Below are positions 1-9,669 of a stretch of DNA of 64,000 bases, piece by piece. The first letter of the stretch is position 1. Every line of letters begins with the position of its first letter. This stretch comes from Tetragonia tetragonoides. Lineage: Eukaryota > Streptophyta > Magnoliopsida > Caryophyllales > Aizoaceae. The position numbers were made by a program, and so were the translations under genes. Below the pieces are notes generated by a model that was not told the origin of the DNA, ran no database searches, and worked only from the letters and a program-made list of their open reading frames with translations. The stretch covers positions 22,141,501 through 22,205,500 of the forward strand of contig CM076144.1 of assembly GCA_038025085.1 (NCBI GenBank). The letters run 5' to 3'.

Positions 1-611
1 ATACTAATACTAGCTGCTGAATGGTCAGATATGCCTAGAGCCAGGAACTCTGCTTCAATGCTAGGATATGTAGCAATCCACTCATAATTACCCATGACCC
101 TGTCTATCTTGCTGTAAACCCTATCCTGAACTTCGTGTCTATCACACCAAGTGTAGTCCATGCCCTTGGACCTAATATCCTGCAGATCAAGTTTATAACA
201 GACATCCTGTAGTTCACTTGTGCCAGAGAAGTTATCACCATATTGAACTCTCTCAGATGCATTAAGAGTTGCATTAAAATCCCCTGCAATGAGCCAAGGC
301 TCACTGATATTTTGTCCCAGTTGCTCAATATCACTCCAGCAGACTTGTCTGATTATAGAATCATTCTTAGCATAAATAACAGTTAACAGAAACTGAATTC
401 CATAGTGAAAAACTAGCCTTACATGTGCAAACTGATCAGAGGCAGCTAAAACAGTTACATTCAAAATAGAAGAATCTCAAGCTAACCAGATTCTACCATT
501 TGGGGCTTCTCCATGGTTACATAAATGCAACCAGTTATTAAGTAAATTCCCAGCCACTCTACTGAATTTATTCACCTTCACTCTAGTTTCTAACAAAGCA
601 ACAAAACAAGC

Positions 612-612
<1 letters not shown>
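1..612 (-). pseudogene. LINE ORF2 endonuclease domain fragment
   Basis: Read on the minus strand, this stretch gives an almost continuous apurinic-type endonuclease (exo_endo_phos family) of a plant LINE. Recognisable motifs in order are FVALLETRVKV near 600, PWLIAGDFNA near 280, and GISDHSA near the window edge. The family nicks target DNA for target-primed reverse transcription. A TGA interrupts the reading after IWLA (about 478), where a Trp codon is usual, so the copy is dead. The N-terminal strand before FVALLE is replaced by an ATT array at 613-667. The reverse transcriptase part would lie to the left, outside the window. Reading and family are clear; the exact right border is not. Confidence 0.85.

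Positions 613-667
<55 letters not shown>
613..667. repeat. (ATT)n microsatellite
   Basis: About 18 uninterrupted ATT units directly abut the truncated 5' end of the minus-strand LINE fragment. Similar arrays recur at 22.45-22.75, 54.36 and 57.38 kb. Confidence 0.95.
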
Positions 668-668
<1 letters not shown>

Positions 669-1501
669 AGAATAAAGAAAATGATAATAATGTAGTCAAA
701 TATTTTGTTTGCTAACGGTTTTTAGTTGGGTGGAAGGGGGCCCTTATATCATGCAAAACAAATCCTAAATTACAGAAATACAGCCCAAAAATCAACGTTC
801 AAAAATATTCAACAATTCGCTATTCTTTTTACGCAATAATACTATTATATTTCCCCCTATTATAAGCTAGAAATGGGGAAGCATGCTAATTTCGTAACTT
901 TAATTAGTTAACTTTCTATATATTATATTTTTCTAAGTTAGTTAACTTCTTCAACAGATGTTTTTCCGAAGCCTCTTTTTCTTTTTTAACCCCACGTGTA
1001 CGGAAATTGTCACAACATGTTGAGACATACTTGTGTATGTCTTTCTCTTCTTTTCTTTCTTTCAAGTTGTGACATGTAGCATTGTTAAAGAAAACTAGAT
1101 ATTATGATAATTAAAAATTAAGAAATGCTCTATTGATGAGAAATATAAAAATATCGTAATTAATTATTATTGTAATATTTTGCAACGACTCCTTATTCCT
1201 TATTTGTCTTTGTAACTCTCTCTCCATAACCAAATTGAAAAATTGAACCTTAACTACCTTGACAAAGAGGATCCAACACATTTGACACCTAACTCCACAA
1301 ATTCAGGTACACCGCAATTTTAACAATTCCCTCCTCCTCCTCCCCTCCTTGGCCCTTGCCTTGTTCTAGTTCTCATTGCCATTTTCTAATTCCCAATTTT
1401 CATTTCCCCTCTATCTCTCTCAGCAGGCGTGCTCCCTCTTTCATGGCAATCTCCCATTGTTGGTTGTCCTAATCAAGCAAAAAACCAAAACACTACCACC
1501 A
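668..1501. other. Intergenic region upstream of the MIZ1-like gene
   Basis: No coding sequence is seen. The stretch is AT-rich and holds a G-box core CACGTG at 993-998. A pyrimidine-rich tract (CTCCTCC) at about 1331-1350 precedes the gene and would suit a 5' UTR. The reading frame of the gene is open upstream to 1376, but residues before 1502 do not look like the family. Confidence 0.5.
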
Positions 1502-2233
1502 ATGGGGGAGCCAAAAGCCGAGACCACGAGCACGCCCACATCCACGGATTCGGGGGAAGTATCCGGTGCCCTACAATGTACGCCTCTTAAGCCATCAGTT
1601 TCTCTCCAACAACCCTCCCAAAAAAAGAAAAATCGGTCCAAAACCTTTCGCGTATTAAGGACCATTTTTCGATCCTTCCCCATCATCTCCCCAGCCTGTA
1701 AGTTGCCATCCATCCCAGGAGGGTTACCCGACATAGGCCACAGGGGTCATGTCGGATCACGGGTCACGGGCACTTCATTCGGATACCGAAAAGGCCGAGT
1801 TAGCCTATCGATCCAAGAAGCCCCTAAGTGTCTCCCTACGTTGGTTGTCGAATTAGCCATGCAAACCCATGCACTAAAAAAGGGGATGAGCGCAGGGATG
1901 GTAAGGATAGCTTTAGAATGCGAAAAGCGAGTTGAAAAACAAGACAAATTAACCCTTTTAGAAGAGCCAGTTTGGACCATGTATTGTAATGGTAAGAAAA
2001 ATGGTTATGGTTTAAAAAGGGAGGCTAATGATGAGGATTTGCATGTAATGGAGCTCCTTAAGGCTGTGTCCATGGGGGCCGGTGTCCTTCCGGGGAACTC
2101 CGACATGGAGGGCCCCGATGGTGAGTTGGCCTACGTGCGGGCCCACTTCGAACATGTTGTGGGGTCTAGGGACTCAGAGACCTTATACATGTTGGGCCCT
2201 GATGGAAGTAGCAATAGTACTGGTCGATCCTGA
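1502..2233 (+). CDS. MIZU-KUSSEI 1-like protein (DUF617), C-terminus frameshifted
   Basis: This single-exon gene belongs to the plant MIZ1/DUF617 family; MIZ1 acts in root hydrotropism, but the role of this paralogue is unknown. From ATG 1502 it encodes 243 residues. A low-complexity Ser/Thr/Pro/Lys N-terminus (about 1-70) is followed by the DUF617 domain: GTSFGYRKGRVSLSIQE, LPTLVVELAMQTH, GMVRIALECEKR, EPVWTMYCNGKKNGYG, VMELLKAVSMGAGVLPG and GPDGELAYVRAHFEHVVGS are all family-typical. The frame is open back to 1376, but the preceding residues look like untranslated leader, so I chose 1502. The expected family ending, PELSIFFVRI, is present at 2229-2258 in the +1 frame and ends at TAA 2259. 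The present frame instead stops at TGA 2231. This may be a real 1-2-nt indel or a sequence error. Confidence 0.85.
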   Translation: MGEPKAETTSTPTSTDSGEVSGALQCTPLKPSVSLQQPSQKKKNRSKTFRVLRTIFRSFPIISPACKLPSIPGGLPDIGHRGHVGSRVTGTSFGYRKGRVSLSIQEAPKCLPTLVVELAMQTHALKKGMSAGMVRIALECEKRVEKQDKLTLLEEPVWTMYCNGKKNGYGLKREANDEDLHVMELLKAVSMGAGVLPGNSDMEGPDGELAYVRAHFEHVVGSRDSETLYMLGPDGSSNSTGRS

Positions 2234-2261
2234 GCTTAGTATCTTCTTTGTGAGGATCTAA

Positions 2262-3429
2262 TTCTGAATTTCAAAGACCAAAGAAAAAGAAGATGTCTCG
2301 TTGTAGTATATATATCCAATCTACATGATTAGTGATTGTGTTATTAATTGGAAGGGGCATTTTTGTTTTCTTTTTATTTAGATATAGGAGATGGGAATAG
2401 GTACATATTTAAAAGAGAGATGTTAATTTATTAGGCCTTCGTAAGTTTGTATAAAATTTTATTTTTTTAATTAAGCAATGATATATGTCTTCTTAGAAGA
2501 TAGCATTTTTGTTGTACGTAGCTAACCAATTTTTACAAAAACTTTTTTTATTTTACAGAAGTATTTTTTATTATCATTTTCACTACAAAAAACGTCCTTA
2601 GCTTAGCCATCTTCTAGGAAGACTTAAATCATTAGGCTTATATTTTTTATTTTTTTATTTTTTTTGTAGTGAGCTATGTTAGGTTTCAATCATTAACAGC
2701 CAAATGTCATTAACTTCCTAATGGTTGTTGAGACATTTAATTTGAATCATTAGATTTGCAGGATGGTGGAAGTTAATATTATACTGATACATATTTTGTT
2801 TTCATCATTATTGTATGCTTCACTGGACTTAATGTAGAATACTTGACCTCTATCGTGCATTGCATTAGCTTATAATGCTAAGAAAAACAATTCAGGAATC
2901 TTTGTATGAGAAGATCACGTTGTGGAATTCTTCAGCCAACTGCTTTCTTGGCCTCATTTGATATTATTGAAGAAGAAAATATCAATATGAAAAACAATTG
3001 CTGTTAAGACTTTGTCAAAGATCTTAGGGGAATCGAGCTGGAGATTATATATCAATGTGTCTTTTTCTTGGGACACAAATTCTTTCATTTAATTAAACAC
3101 GTACAAATTCTATATTGTATATCCAGTTAACTTAAATCAATTCGGAAATACAAAAATCACGTCTGAATGTGCCCAGCGTGCTCAAACAAGATTTCTCAAG
3201 GCGAATAAGCGGAAGGGACTTAACCGTTAGACCTGTTCTCTTAAATGGATCGGTGCGGAACGGATAAAGGAATAAAATTTGAGACAAAATGAAGTATAGA
3301 ATGGGTATAACGCGGAATGGAGCAAAATACAGCAGGAAAACGGCGAACATATCCAAAAACGAGGACCAGGGCAGTGTTCAAACCTGTTAGTCACAAGTTT
3401 CTCTACTTCCAAAAACGATCATAAAGCTG
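2262..3429. other. Intergenic region without recognised genes
   Basis: AT-rich DNA downstream of the MIZ1-like gene. Apart from a small CACTA-like inverted-repeat element at 2581-2671 I see no gene, RNA or clear transposon. Confidence 0.5.
2581..2671. mobile_element. Short CACTA-ended MITE-like element
   Basis: The 91-bp stretch starts CACTACAAAAAA and ends TTTTTTGTAGTG, a perfect 12-bp terminal inverted repeat of the CACTA type. It has no coding capacity. I do not see a convincing 3-bp target duplication, so the call rests on the inverted ends only. Confidence 0.45.
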
Positions 3430-4350
3430 ATAGAAAGTCCTTGTCGTTCATTCTCGCGGACTGGCTAAGCAGGGTTCAAAAGAGCCCTTGTTCCGTAAGG
3501 AAAGTTTTTCTTCCCAAAACTGCAGGTGGCTTGAACATTATGGATCTTCAGAGGTGGAACAAAGCTGCCATATCAAACTACGCAAGCACTAATGGGCTTT
3601 AGAGCACAAGAAAGATAAAACTTTGGGTGATGTGGATCCACTCTTATTTTCTGAAAAAAGGAGTCAAGATTCATGAACACTTCAATTGTTCCCTCACACG
3701 CTAACTGGGTTGTTAAAAAGATTCTGGGAGCTTCACATTGGTTTCAAGGTGCTGGTTGCTGGCTAATTCTCTATAAGGAAGACCCACATGTTTTATACCT
3801 GTGTCCTGCACTAAAGTACCCTGGAAAAGAATTATTCAGATGAGATGTGTCATCCCAAAGATAGATTCATAATTTGGCTTGCCCTGCATGAGAGACTACA
3901 AACTGTTGAGAAATGTATTAGTTGGGGCATGAATATGCCTGCAAGCTGTGTTTGATGTGATTCTGGCCAGACTGAAACCACGGATCACCTATATTTTGCT
4001 TGTTCAACTCTCAAACATTACAGGGGAGTATCCTCGATCATCTGGTGTGGAGAAGGTAGACCATTGTATGACTGAAGGTAGACCATTGTATGAGTTATGA
4101 CTGGAAACAGGAAGTTCATTAGGCTGTGGCCATATTCAGAGGTCACAGAGCTTCTGCTGAAGTTCTTTGTCACCTGTTTGCTGCATCAGTCTATGTATGG
4201 ATGGAGAGAGATTGCAGAAGGTTCCAACAGAAAGTTACTTCAGTGCGACTACGCACTAGACACATCATCCAGGATTTACATCTCTTTGGTGTTAAATTCC
4301 CTAAATGGTGCCCGAAATTGAAGTGCTTAAATAGTCAACCCATTTAGACT
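3430..4350 (+). pseudogene. Decayed LINE ORF2 C-terminal fragment (zf-RVT region)
   Basis: Reading across several frames on the plus strand gives the 3' part of a plant LINE ORF2. About 3500-3560 reads VFLPKTAGGLNIMDLQ, typical of the stretch downstream of the reverse transcriptase. About 3870-4010 reads as the zinc-binding region of reverse transcriptases (zf-RVT), with IIWLALHERL, CDSGQTETTDHLYFAC. The tail at 4126-4347 reads EVLCHLFAASVYVWMERDCRRF, the usual C-terminal motif. Stops and frameshifts are numerous, for example after STNGL and in CV-stop-CD. It is an old, non-functional copy and unrelated to the SEC22 copy that begins just to its right. Confidence 0.75.
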
Positions 4351-5003
4351 TCATGTATTGGTGTTACGCATCCTCTGTGATATCCGCCCCTACCCCCGAA
4401 CACTTCCTAGAAGGTGGCAAGGGTGTTGGTATATAGGAAGGTGTACACTTAGGCTTTGTTGCTGTAACTTGGGTCTCATTTAGTTGTACAGCTAATCAAC
4501 TTGTACTCAAAACTCTACAAAGGCACGAACATGTAATTTGTACTCACTGAAAGCGCAGTTGATGTCTCTGCAGTATCAAACTTCTATCTGAGAAGTATGA
4601 TTCCGGGTAGCGCCAGAAATTCAGGCAAAAAATCTTTACAAAGAGCTGCAGAAAGGTACAACGCCAAATCTTTTTTGTTACCCAGACGAGTAACAGCACT
4701 ACTCCAAGCACATTGGCAACAGGAGCCCATTTACGGATAAGGGCCTGCAAGTTATAAGATGACCAATTTATAGAGAATTTCAAACAAAATGGTATTGGGG
4801 ATTGTGGAGCTTCAGTTTACTGATAACTGACCTATCGATATAAATCTCTTGCTTTGTCCGCATAAATGAGAGTTTCAGATGTCAATCAGCTGGACATTTG
4901 GCTGACATTGCAAAGGGTTGAAATGGATAAGATGAAAGAGAATAAAATGGAACATTGGCGGTGTTGTAACTCCCTATAAACCACCACCCCCAGGTGTAAA
5001 AGA

Positions 5004-5242
5004 TATGATAATAATACTTAGTCAAAGGTTGTTATATATTTTCCACTATTGTAGTCTTGTTCCTAGACGCTAGCTCTGCCGTTACTAGCTAGATCCTAGT
5101 TTAGCTGTTACTATATTTTAGGATTCTTTAGTTAGGCAGTTCTTATCTTTTGTAGTCTTTGTATACTTGTAGGTTACTACTTGTGTGGCTATTTATAGCT
5201 TGGCTCAGTAAATGATAAACTCAAGCTTTCTAAACACTTTCA
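5004..5242 (+). repeat. 5' LTR of the copia element
   Basis: The 239-bp LTR begins TATGATAATAATACTTAG and ends CTAAACACTTTCA. The start was set by the position of the AAAGA duplication and by the end of identity with the other LTR. TATTTATAG near 5190 could be its TATA box. Confidence 0.9.
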
Positions 5243-5254
5243 TGGTATCAGAGC
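5243..5254 (+). other. Primer binding site (initiator tRNA-Met)
   Basis: TGGTATCAGAGC immediately follows the 5' LTR and matches the 3' end of plant initiator methionine tRNA, the usual minus-strand primer of copia elements. Confidence 0.9.
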
Positions 5255-5304
5255 ATTACGATACTATTCTTTAAAACACTCATCTCTTCCGCCTCTCTCT
5301 CACT

Positions 5305-6414
5305 ATGGGCAGCGACAGTTCAATTCCTATTACTCATGAACCCACCAAGCCATTTACTCTCGTTACTTTCCACAACACCATAAAACTTACCTCCACAAAT
5401 TATATTTCCTGGAAAACCCAAATCGAAGCCACACTCATTGGCTATGATCTGTTCCAATTTGTTGATGGCAGTCATCCCTCTCCTCCTTCTACCATCACCA
5501 AAGACAGTAAAAGTGAGCCTAACCCATCCTATTATACTTGGCTTCGTCAAGACAAGTTAATCTTTGGTGCTCTTGTTGGTACTCTCTCTGCATCCATAGT
5601 ACCCCTTATCTCCCAGGCTACAACATCTTGAGAAGCGTGGAAAATTCTTGCCTCCACATATGCTAATCCTTCTCGTGGTCACCTCCTCCAAATCAAAGAT
5701 CATCTTCACCATATCTCAAAGACCACCCAAACTATCACCGACTATATGCAGTCCATCAAGACTTGCACAGACCAACTCTCCATTTTGGGAAAGCCCATGG
5801 ACCATGAGGATATTATTGCCAAAGTTCTCAAAGGTCTCGATTATTAAACCTACAAACCTGTCATCGACACCGTCAACGGTCGTGATACCCCTATCTCCTT
5901 CGAAGAGCTCCACGAGAAACTCATAAATCATGAACTTACACTCGAAAATCAAGATCAATCTCACTCCTCTACTTTTCCAGCTTCTGTCCATGCTGCCAGC
6001 TACCGCCACAACTCTTATCGTGGCCAATCTCAAACCGCGAATCCAATCTCTGGCATCCTTCGCACACCCAACTACACCAATACCAATCGATCTCCTAAGC
6101 CTTACTTGGGTAAGTGTCAATGGTGTCGCAACCAAGGTCATGTCGCCTCAATGCCCAGCCTTTAAACAACTCTTTCCTCACATTGTTTTCCCAAATCAGC
6201 CCAACTCCCCTGTTATCAACACACCACCCTCAGTACCTAGAACCTTTGCCAAAGGCTACCAGTCAACCTCTCCCACTCCTCAAGCTAATGCTGCCACCTT
6301 ATCTTCTGCTCCATCCTCTTCTTGGCTATTAGACTGGTGCTACTCATCATGTTACTAATGACATTGCCAATCTTTCTTTACATGCTCCATATGACGGCAC
6401 TGACGAATTAATCA
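5305..6414 (+). pseudogene. Copia gag and protease region, disrupted
   Basis: Starting at ATG 5305 the frame encodes a copia gag of the UBN2/retrotran_gag type (KLTSTNYISWKTQIEA, YTWLRQDKLIFGALVG). It is stopped by TGA 5629-5631 and again by TAA 5845-5847. The zinc knuckle begins at 6115 (CQWCRNQGHVAS), but its last cysteine is in the next frame because about 2 nt are missing. The aspartic protease motif near 6330 reads WLLD and then slips frame before the usual S-G-A. A further slip near 6417 restores the pol frame. The gag-protease product cannot be made as a whole, so the copy depends on others for mobility. Confidence 0.9.
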
Positions 6415-9400
6415 TTGGTGGATGGGTCAGCCCTTCCCATTTCTCACATTGGTTCTTTCTCTATCTCTTCTCCTCGTAAATTATTTAAATTTTCTAATGT
6501 CTTATATGTCCCTTCCATTTCTCGTAATATTCTTTCAATCTCTCAATTTTGCCTTGACAATAATATTTCCTTTGAGTTCTTACCTTCCATTTTTCGTGTT
6601 AAGGAGCTTTCCACGGGACTCAATCTCCTTCAAGGTCCAACTAATGGTGGAATCTATGAATGGCAACCTATCCCTCCCTCCATCTACTCAAGCATCAAAG
6701 CGCCCACCCATGATTGGCATCATCGTCTTGGCCATCCATCTATCAACATCCTCAAAATTCTTAGTTCTCAATTTCCATTACAAATATCTAGTGCTTCTAC
6801 TTCTAGTTGTAATCCTTGCAATATTAATAAAAGTCACAAATTGCCATTTTCTCAATCCTCTCTTCATTCAACTGCTCCATTAGAATTAGTCTTCTCTGAT
6901 GTTTGGACTGCTCCTATTTTATCGTATGACAATTACAAATACTATGTTATCTTTGTTGATCATTTTACCAAATACATTTGGTTTTACCCCCTCAAACGCA
7001 AATCTGACACTTATACTACATTCATTCGCTTCCGCGCTCTAGTCGAAAAATACTTTAATCGACCTATTCTTCAACTTTTTTCCGACAATGGTGGAGAATA
7101 CCTCAAACTCACTCCTACCCTCCTTTGCAATGGTATCTCTCATCTTACTTCCCCTCCCCATACACCTGAGCATAATGGTTATGCTGAAAGGCGTCATCGT
7201 CACATAGTAGAAACTGGTCTCACTCTTCTCTCTCATGCCAAATTGCCTACTTCCTATTGGCCGCATGCTTCTGCCACTTATCTTATAAACCGCTTACCTA
7301 CACCTACTCTCCAAAATATATCCCCTTACTTCAAGCTCTTCAATACTCCTCCTTGGCTTCGCCCTTATACTAGTCATAAAATGCAACCTCGTTCCACCCC
7401 TTGCATATTTGTTGGCTATTCCTCTTCTCAAAGCGCTTTTTATTGCTTAGACCCCACTACTAATAAAGTTTATACTTCGCGTCATGTGAAGTTTGTTGAG
7501 TCTCAATTCCCATTTTCGTCTTTATGCTCATCACAAAATTCAACCTCATCTACTGTAGAAGAGTGGTGCACTCTGTCCTTACCAATACTTCCTTCTTCGC
7601 TTAATACTATCGCACACCAGCCATCTATGACCCCCACCACTCAAACACTTTCCTCTATTCCCTTGTCTGCACAAGACGTTGGACAACTATCCTCCTCTCC
7701 ACCTAATGTCTCCACAGCCTCCTCTCCATCTCTACCTCCACCACCACCACCTCCACCTCTTCCCCAACGCACCATTACCACCCACTTACAAAACAAAATT
7801 GTTAAACCCAACCCGAAATACAACTTTCAGGTCACACTCACATCTCCACCTCAAGAACCCACTAGTGCAACTCAAGCACTTAAGGACCCCATTTGGCGCC
7901 ATGCCATGCATGAAGAATTCAATGCCCTCACCCGCAACAATACTTGGCAGCTCGTTCCCTCCTATCCATCTCAAAACATTGTTGGGTGTAAATGGGTTTT
8001 CCGTGTCAAATACAAATCTGATGGCTCCATCGAACGTTGCATGGCACGACTTGTTGCCAAAGGGTTCCACCAACGCCCCGACCTTGACTATTCTGAAACA
8101 TTTAGTCCTGTTATCAAGCCCACCATTGTTCGTCTCATCTTATTCCTTGCTGTAAGTAATGGTTGGTCCCTTCGTCAACTAGACATAAATAATGCCTTCC
8201 TTCAAGGCACCCTCACAGAAAATGTCTACATGGCCCAACCTACTGGATTCATCGACAAAACCAATCCAACTCATGTCTGCAAACTTTCTAAGGCAATTTA
8301 TGGTCTCAAACAAGCCCCACGGGCTTGGTACACTGAGCTTAAAAACTTCCTTTTATCCTTAGGCTTCCGCAACTCCATTGCCGACCCTTCTCTATTCTTA
8401 TATCCCAAAGGTGCTTCTTCCATCTATCTTTTAGTTTATGTCGATGACATTATCGTCTCGGGGCCCTCCGTGCCTCAGCTTAACACCTTCATCTCTTCCT
8501 TAGCAAACCGTTTCTCTCTCAAAGACCTTGGTCCCCTTTCCTATTTTCTAGGTGTTGAGGTGGTTCCCAACTCTACTGGTTTATTTCTAAATCAAACCAA
8601 ATACATTAACGATATTCTCACCCGCTCCAACATGCATGAATCTAAGCCTGTCACCACATCTATGGCTCTCAACCCACCTCTTTCCCAAGCCACTGGTTCA
8701 CCTATCCCAAATCACACTAAATATCGTGCCTTAGTTGGAAGCCTACAATATCTCTCACTCACACGCCCAGATGTTGCCTTTACTGTCAACAAACTCTCCC
8801 AATACATGCATTGTCCTACTGACTCTCACTGGCATGCTCTCAAGAGGCTACTCCGTTATCTTCACGGAACCTCTAATCATGGCATCCAACTTCACAGCAA
8901 CTCATCGTTGCGACTACATGCCTTCACCGATGCCGATTGGGCCGGTGACAAAGATGATTATGTCTCTACTACAAGTTATTTAGTTTACCTTGGTCGCAAT
9001 CCTATCTCATGGAGCTCAAAGAAGCAGCAAGCGTTTGCACGGTCTTCTACCGAGGCCGAGTTTCGTGCCGTAGCAGCTACAAGTGCTGAAGTTCTATGGC
9101 TCCGCTCTCTCCTCACGGAACTTGGAATTAATCTCTCACTGCAGCCTAGTATTTATTGTGATAATCTTGGGGCTACACATTACTCAGCAAATCCTGTGTT
9201 CCACTCTCGGATGAAACACCTCGCCTTGGCCTTCCACTTTGTTCATGAACAGGTTCAACTGGGGACTCTCCATGTCCAGCACGTATCAGGGAATGATCAA
9301 TTGGCAGATGTCCTAACTAAACCTCTGTCCAAATCTCGCTTCTATACATTACTTTCCAAGATCGGACTTGCCCAACGGCCGTCCGTCTTGCGGGGGCGTG

Positions 9401-9423
9401 ATAAGGATAACAACCATCAGTAG
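6415..9423 (+). CDS. Copia pol: integrase, reverse transcriptase, RNase H
   Basis: One open frame of about 1000 codons covers most of pol; the given start is only where the frame opens after the protease frameshift. In order: a GAG-pre-integrase zinc finger (HHRLGHPS near 6718 with CNPCN), the integrase core with FSDVW, LFSDNGGEY near 7078 and PEHNGYAERRHR near 7167, a proline-rich linker near 7740 (a poly-Pro run), reverse transcriptase from KWVFRVKYKSDGS to LVYVDDIIVSG with YVDD at 8437-8448, and RNase H from FTDADWAGD to LADVLTKPLS. All main catalytic motifs look present. STEAEF replaces the more common STEAEY. No bona fide start codon lies near 6415, so expression would need the upstream broken frame. 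Confidence 0.9.
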   Translation: MVDGSALPISHIGSFSISSPRKLFKFSNVLYVPSISRNILSISQFCLDNNISFEFLPSIFRVKELSTGLNLLQGPTNGGIYEWQPIPPSIYSSIKAPTHDWHHRLGHPSINILKILSSQFPLQISSASTSSCNPCNINKSHKLPFSQSSLHSTAPLELVFSDVWTAPILSYDNYKYYVIFVDHFTKYIWFYPLKRKSDTYTTFIRFRALVEKYFNRPILQLFSDNGGEYLKLTPTLLCNGISHLTSPPHTPEHNGYAERRHRHIVETGLTLLSHAKLPTSYWPHASATYLINRLPTPTLQNISPYFKLFNTPPWLRPYTSHKMQPRSTPCIFVGYSSSQSAFYCLDPTTNKVYTSRHVKFVESQFPFSSLCSSQNSTSSTVEEWCTLSLPILPSSLNTIAHQPSMTPTTQTLSSIPLSAQDVGQLSSSPPNVSTASSPSLPPPPPPPPLPQRTITTHLQNKIVKPNPKYNFQVTLTSPPQEPTSATQALKDPIWRHAMHEEFNALTRNNTWQLVPSYPSQNIVGCKWVFRVKYKSDGSIERCMARLVAKGFHQRPDLDYSETFSPVIKPTIVRLILFLAVSNGWSLRQLDINNAFLQGTLTENVYMAQPTGFIDKTNPTHVCKLSKAIYGLKQAPRAWYTELKNFLLSLGFRNSIADPSLFLYPKGASSIYLLVYVDDIIVSGPSVPQLNTFISSLANRFSLKDLGPLSYFLGVEVVPNSTGLFLNQTKYINDILTRSNMHESKPVTTSMALNPPLSQATGSPIPNHTKYRALVGSLQYLSLTRPDVAFTVNKLSQYMHCPTDSHWHALKRLLRYLHGTSNHGIQLHSNSSLRLHAFTDADWAGDKDDYVSTTSYLVYLGRNPISWSSKKQQAFARSSTEAEFRAVAATSAEVLWLRSLLTELGINLSLQPSIYCDNLGATHYSANPVFHSRMKHLALAFHFVHEQVQLGTLHVQHVSGNDQLADVLTKPLSKSRFYTLLSKIGLAQRPSVLRGRDKDNNHQ

Positions 9424-9425
9424 CA

Positions 9426-9664
9426 TATGATAATAATACTTAATCAAAGGTGGTTGTATATTTTCCACTATTGTAGTCTTGTTTCTAGACGCTAGCTCTG
9501 CTGTTACTAGCTAGACCCTAGTTTAGCTGTTACTATATTTTAGGATTCTTTAGTTAGGCAGTTCTTATCTTTTGTAGTCTTTGTATACTTGTAGGTTACT
9601 ACTTGTGTGTCTATTTATAGCTTGGCTCAGTAAATGATAAACTCAAGCTTTCTAAACACTTTCA
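9426..9664 (+). repeat. 3' LTR of the copia element
   Basis: Same length as the 5' LTR and about 97 percent identical by eye. It is followed directly by the AAAGA duplication. The preceding GC-rich stretch CGGGGGCGTGATAAGG near 9391-9406 is a weak polypurine tract set back from the LTR start. Confidence 0.9.
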
Positions 9665-9669
9665 AAAGA

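Larger units (their letters stand above)
4999..9669 (+). mobile_element. Complete Ty1/copia LTR retrotransposon with target duplication
   Basis: Two 239-bp LTRs (5004-5242 and 9426-9664) flank gag and pol. The 5-bp duplication AAAGA occurs at 4999-5003 and 9665-9669. The primer binding site TGGTATCAGAGC (initiator tRNA-Met) follows the 5' LTR directly at 5243-5254. Domain order protease, integrase, reverse transcriptase, RNase H defines Ty1/copia. By eye the LTRs differ at about 7 of 239 sites (near 3 percent), which suggests an insertion of roughly one to two million years under usual plant rates. It sits about 90 bp from exon C of the SEC22 pseudogene. The gag and protease region is broken while the rest of pol is open. 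Confidence 0.95.

Noticed and set aside
6422..6883. 153-codon frame overlapping the copia integrase
   Set aside because: It is a shadow frame of the pol reading frame, with hydrophobic composition from shifted codons and no motif.
9380..9430. LTR start at TGATAAGG right after the G-rich tract (9400)
   Set aside because: The 5' LTR has no matching sequence there, and the AAAGA duplication fits only a start at TATGATAATAA.
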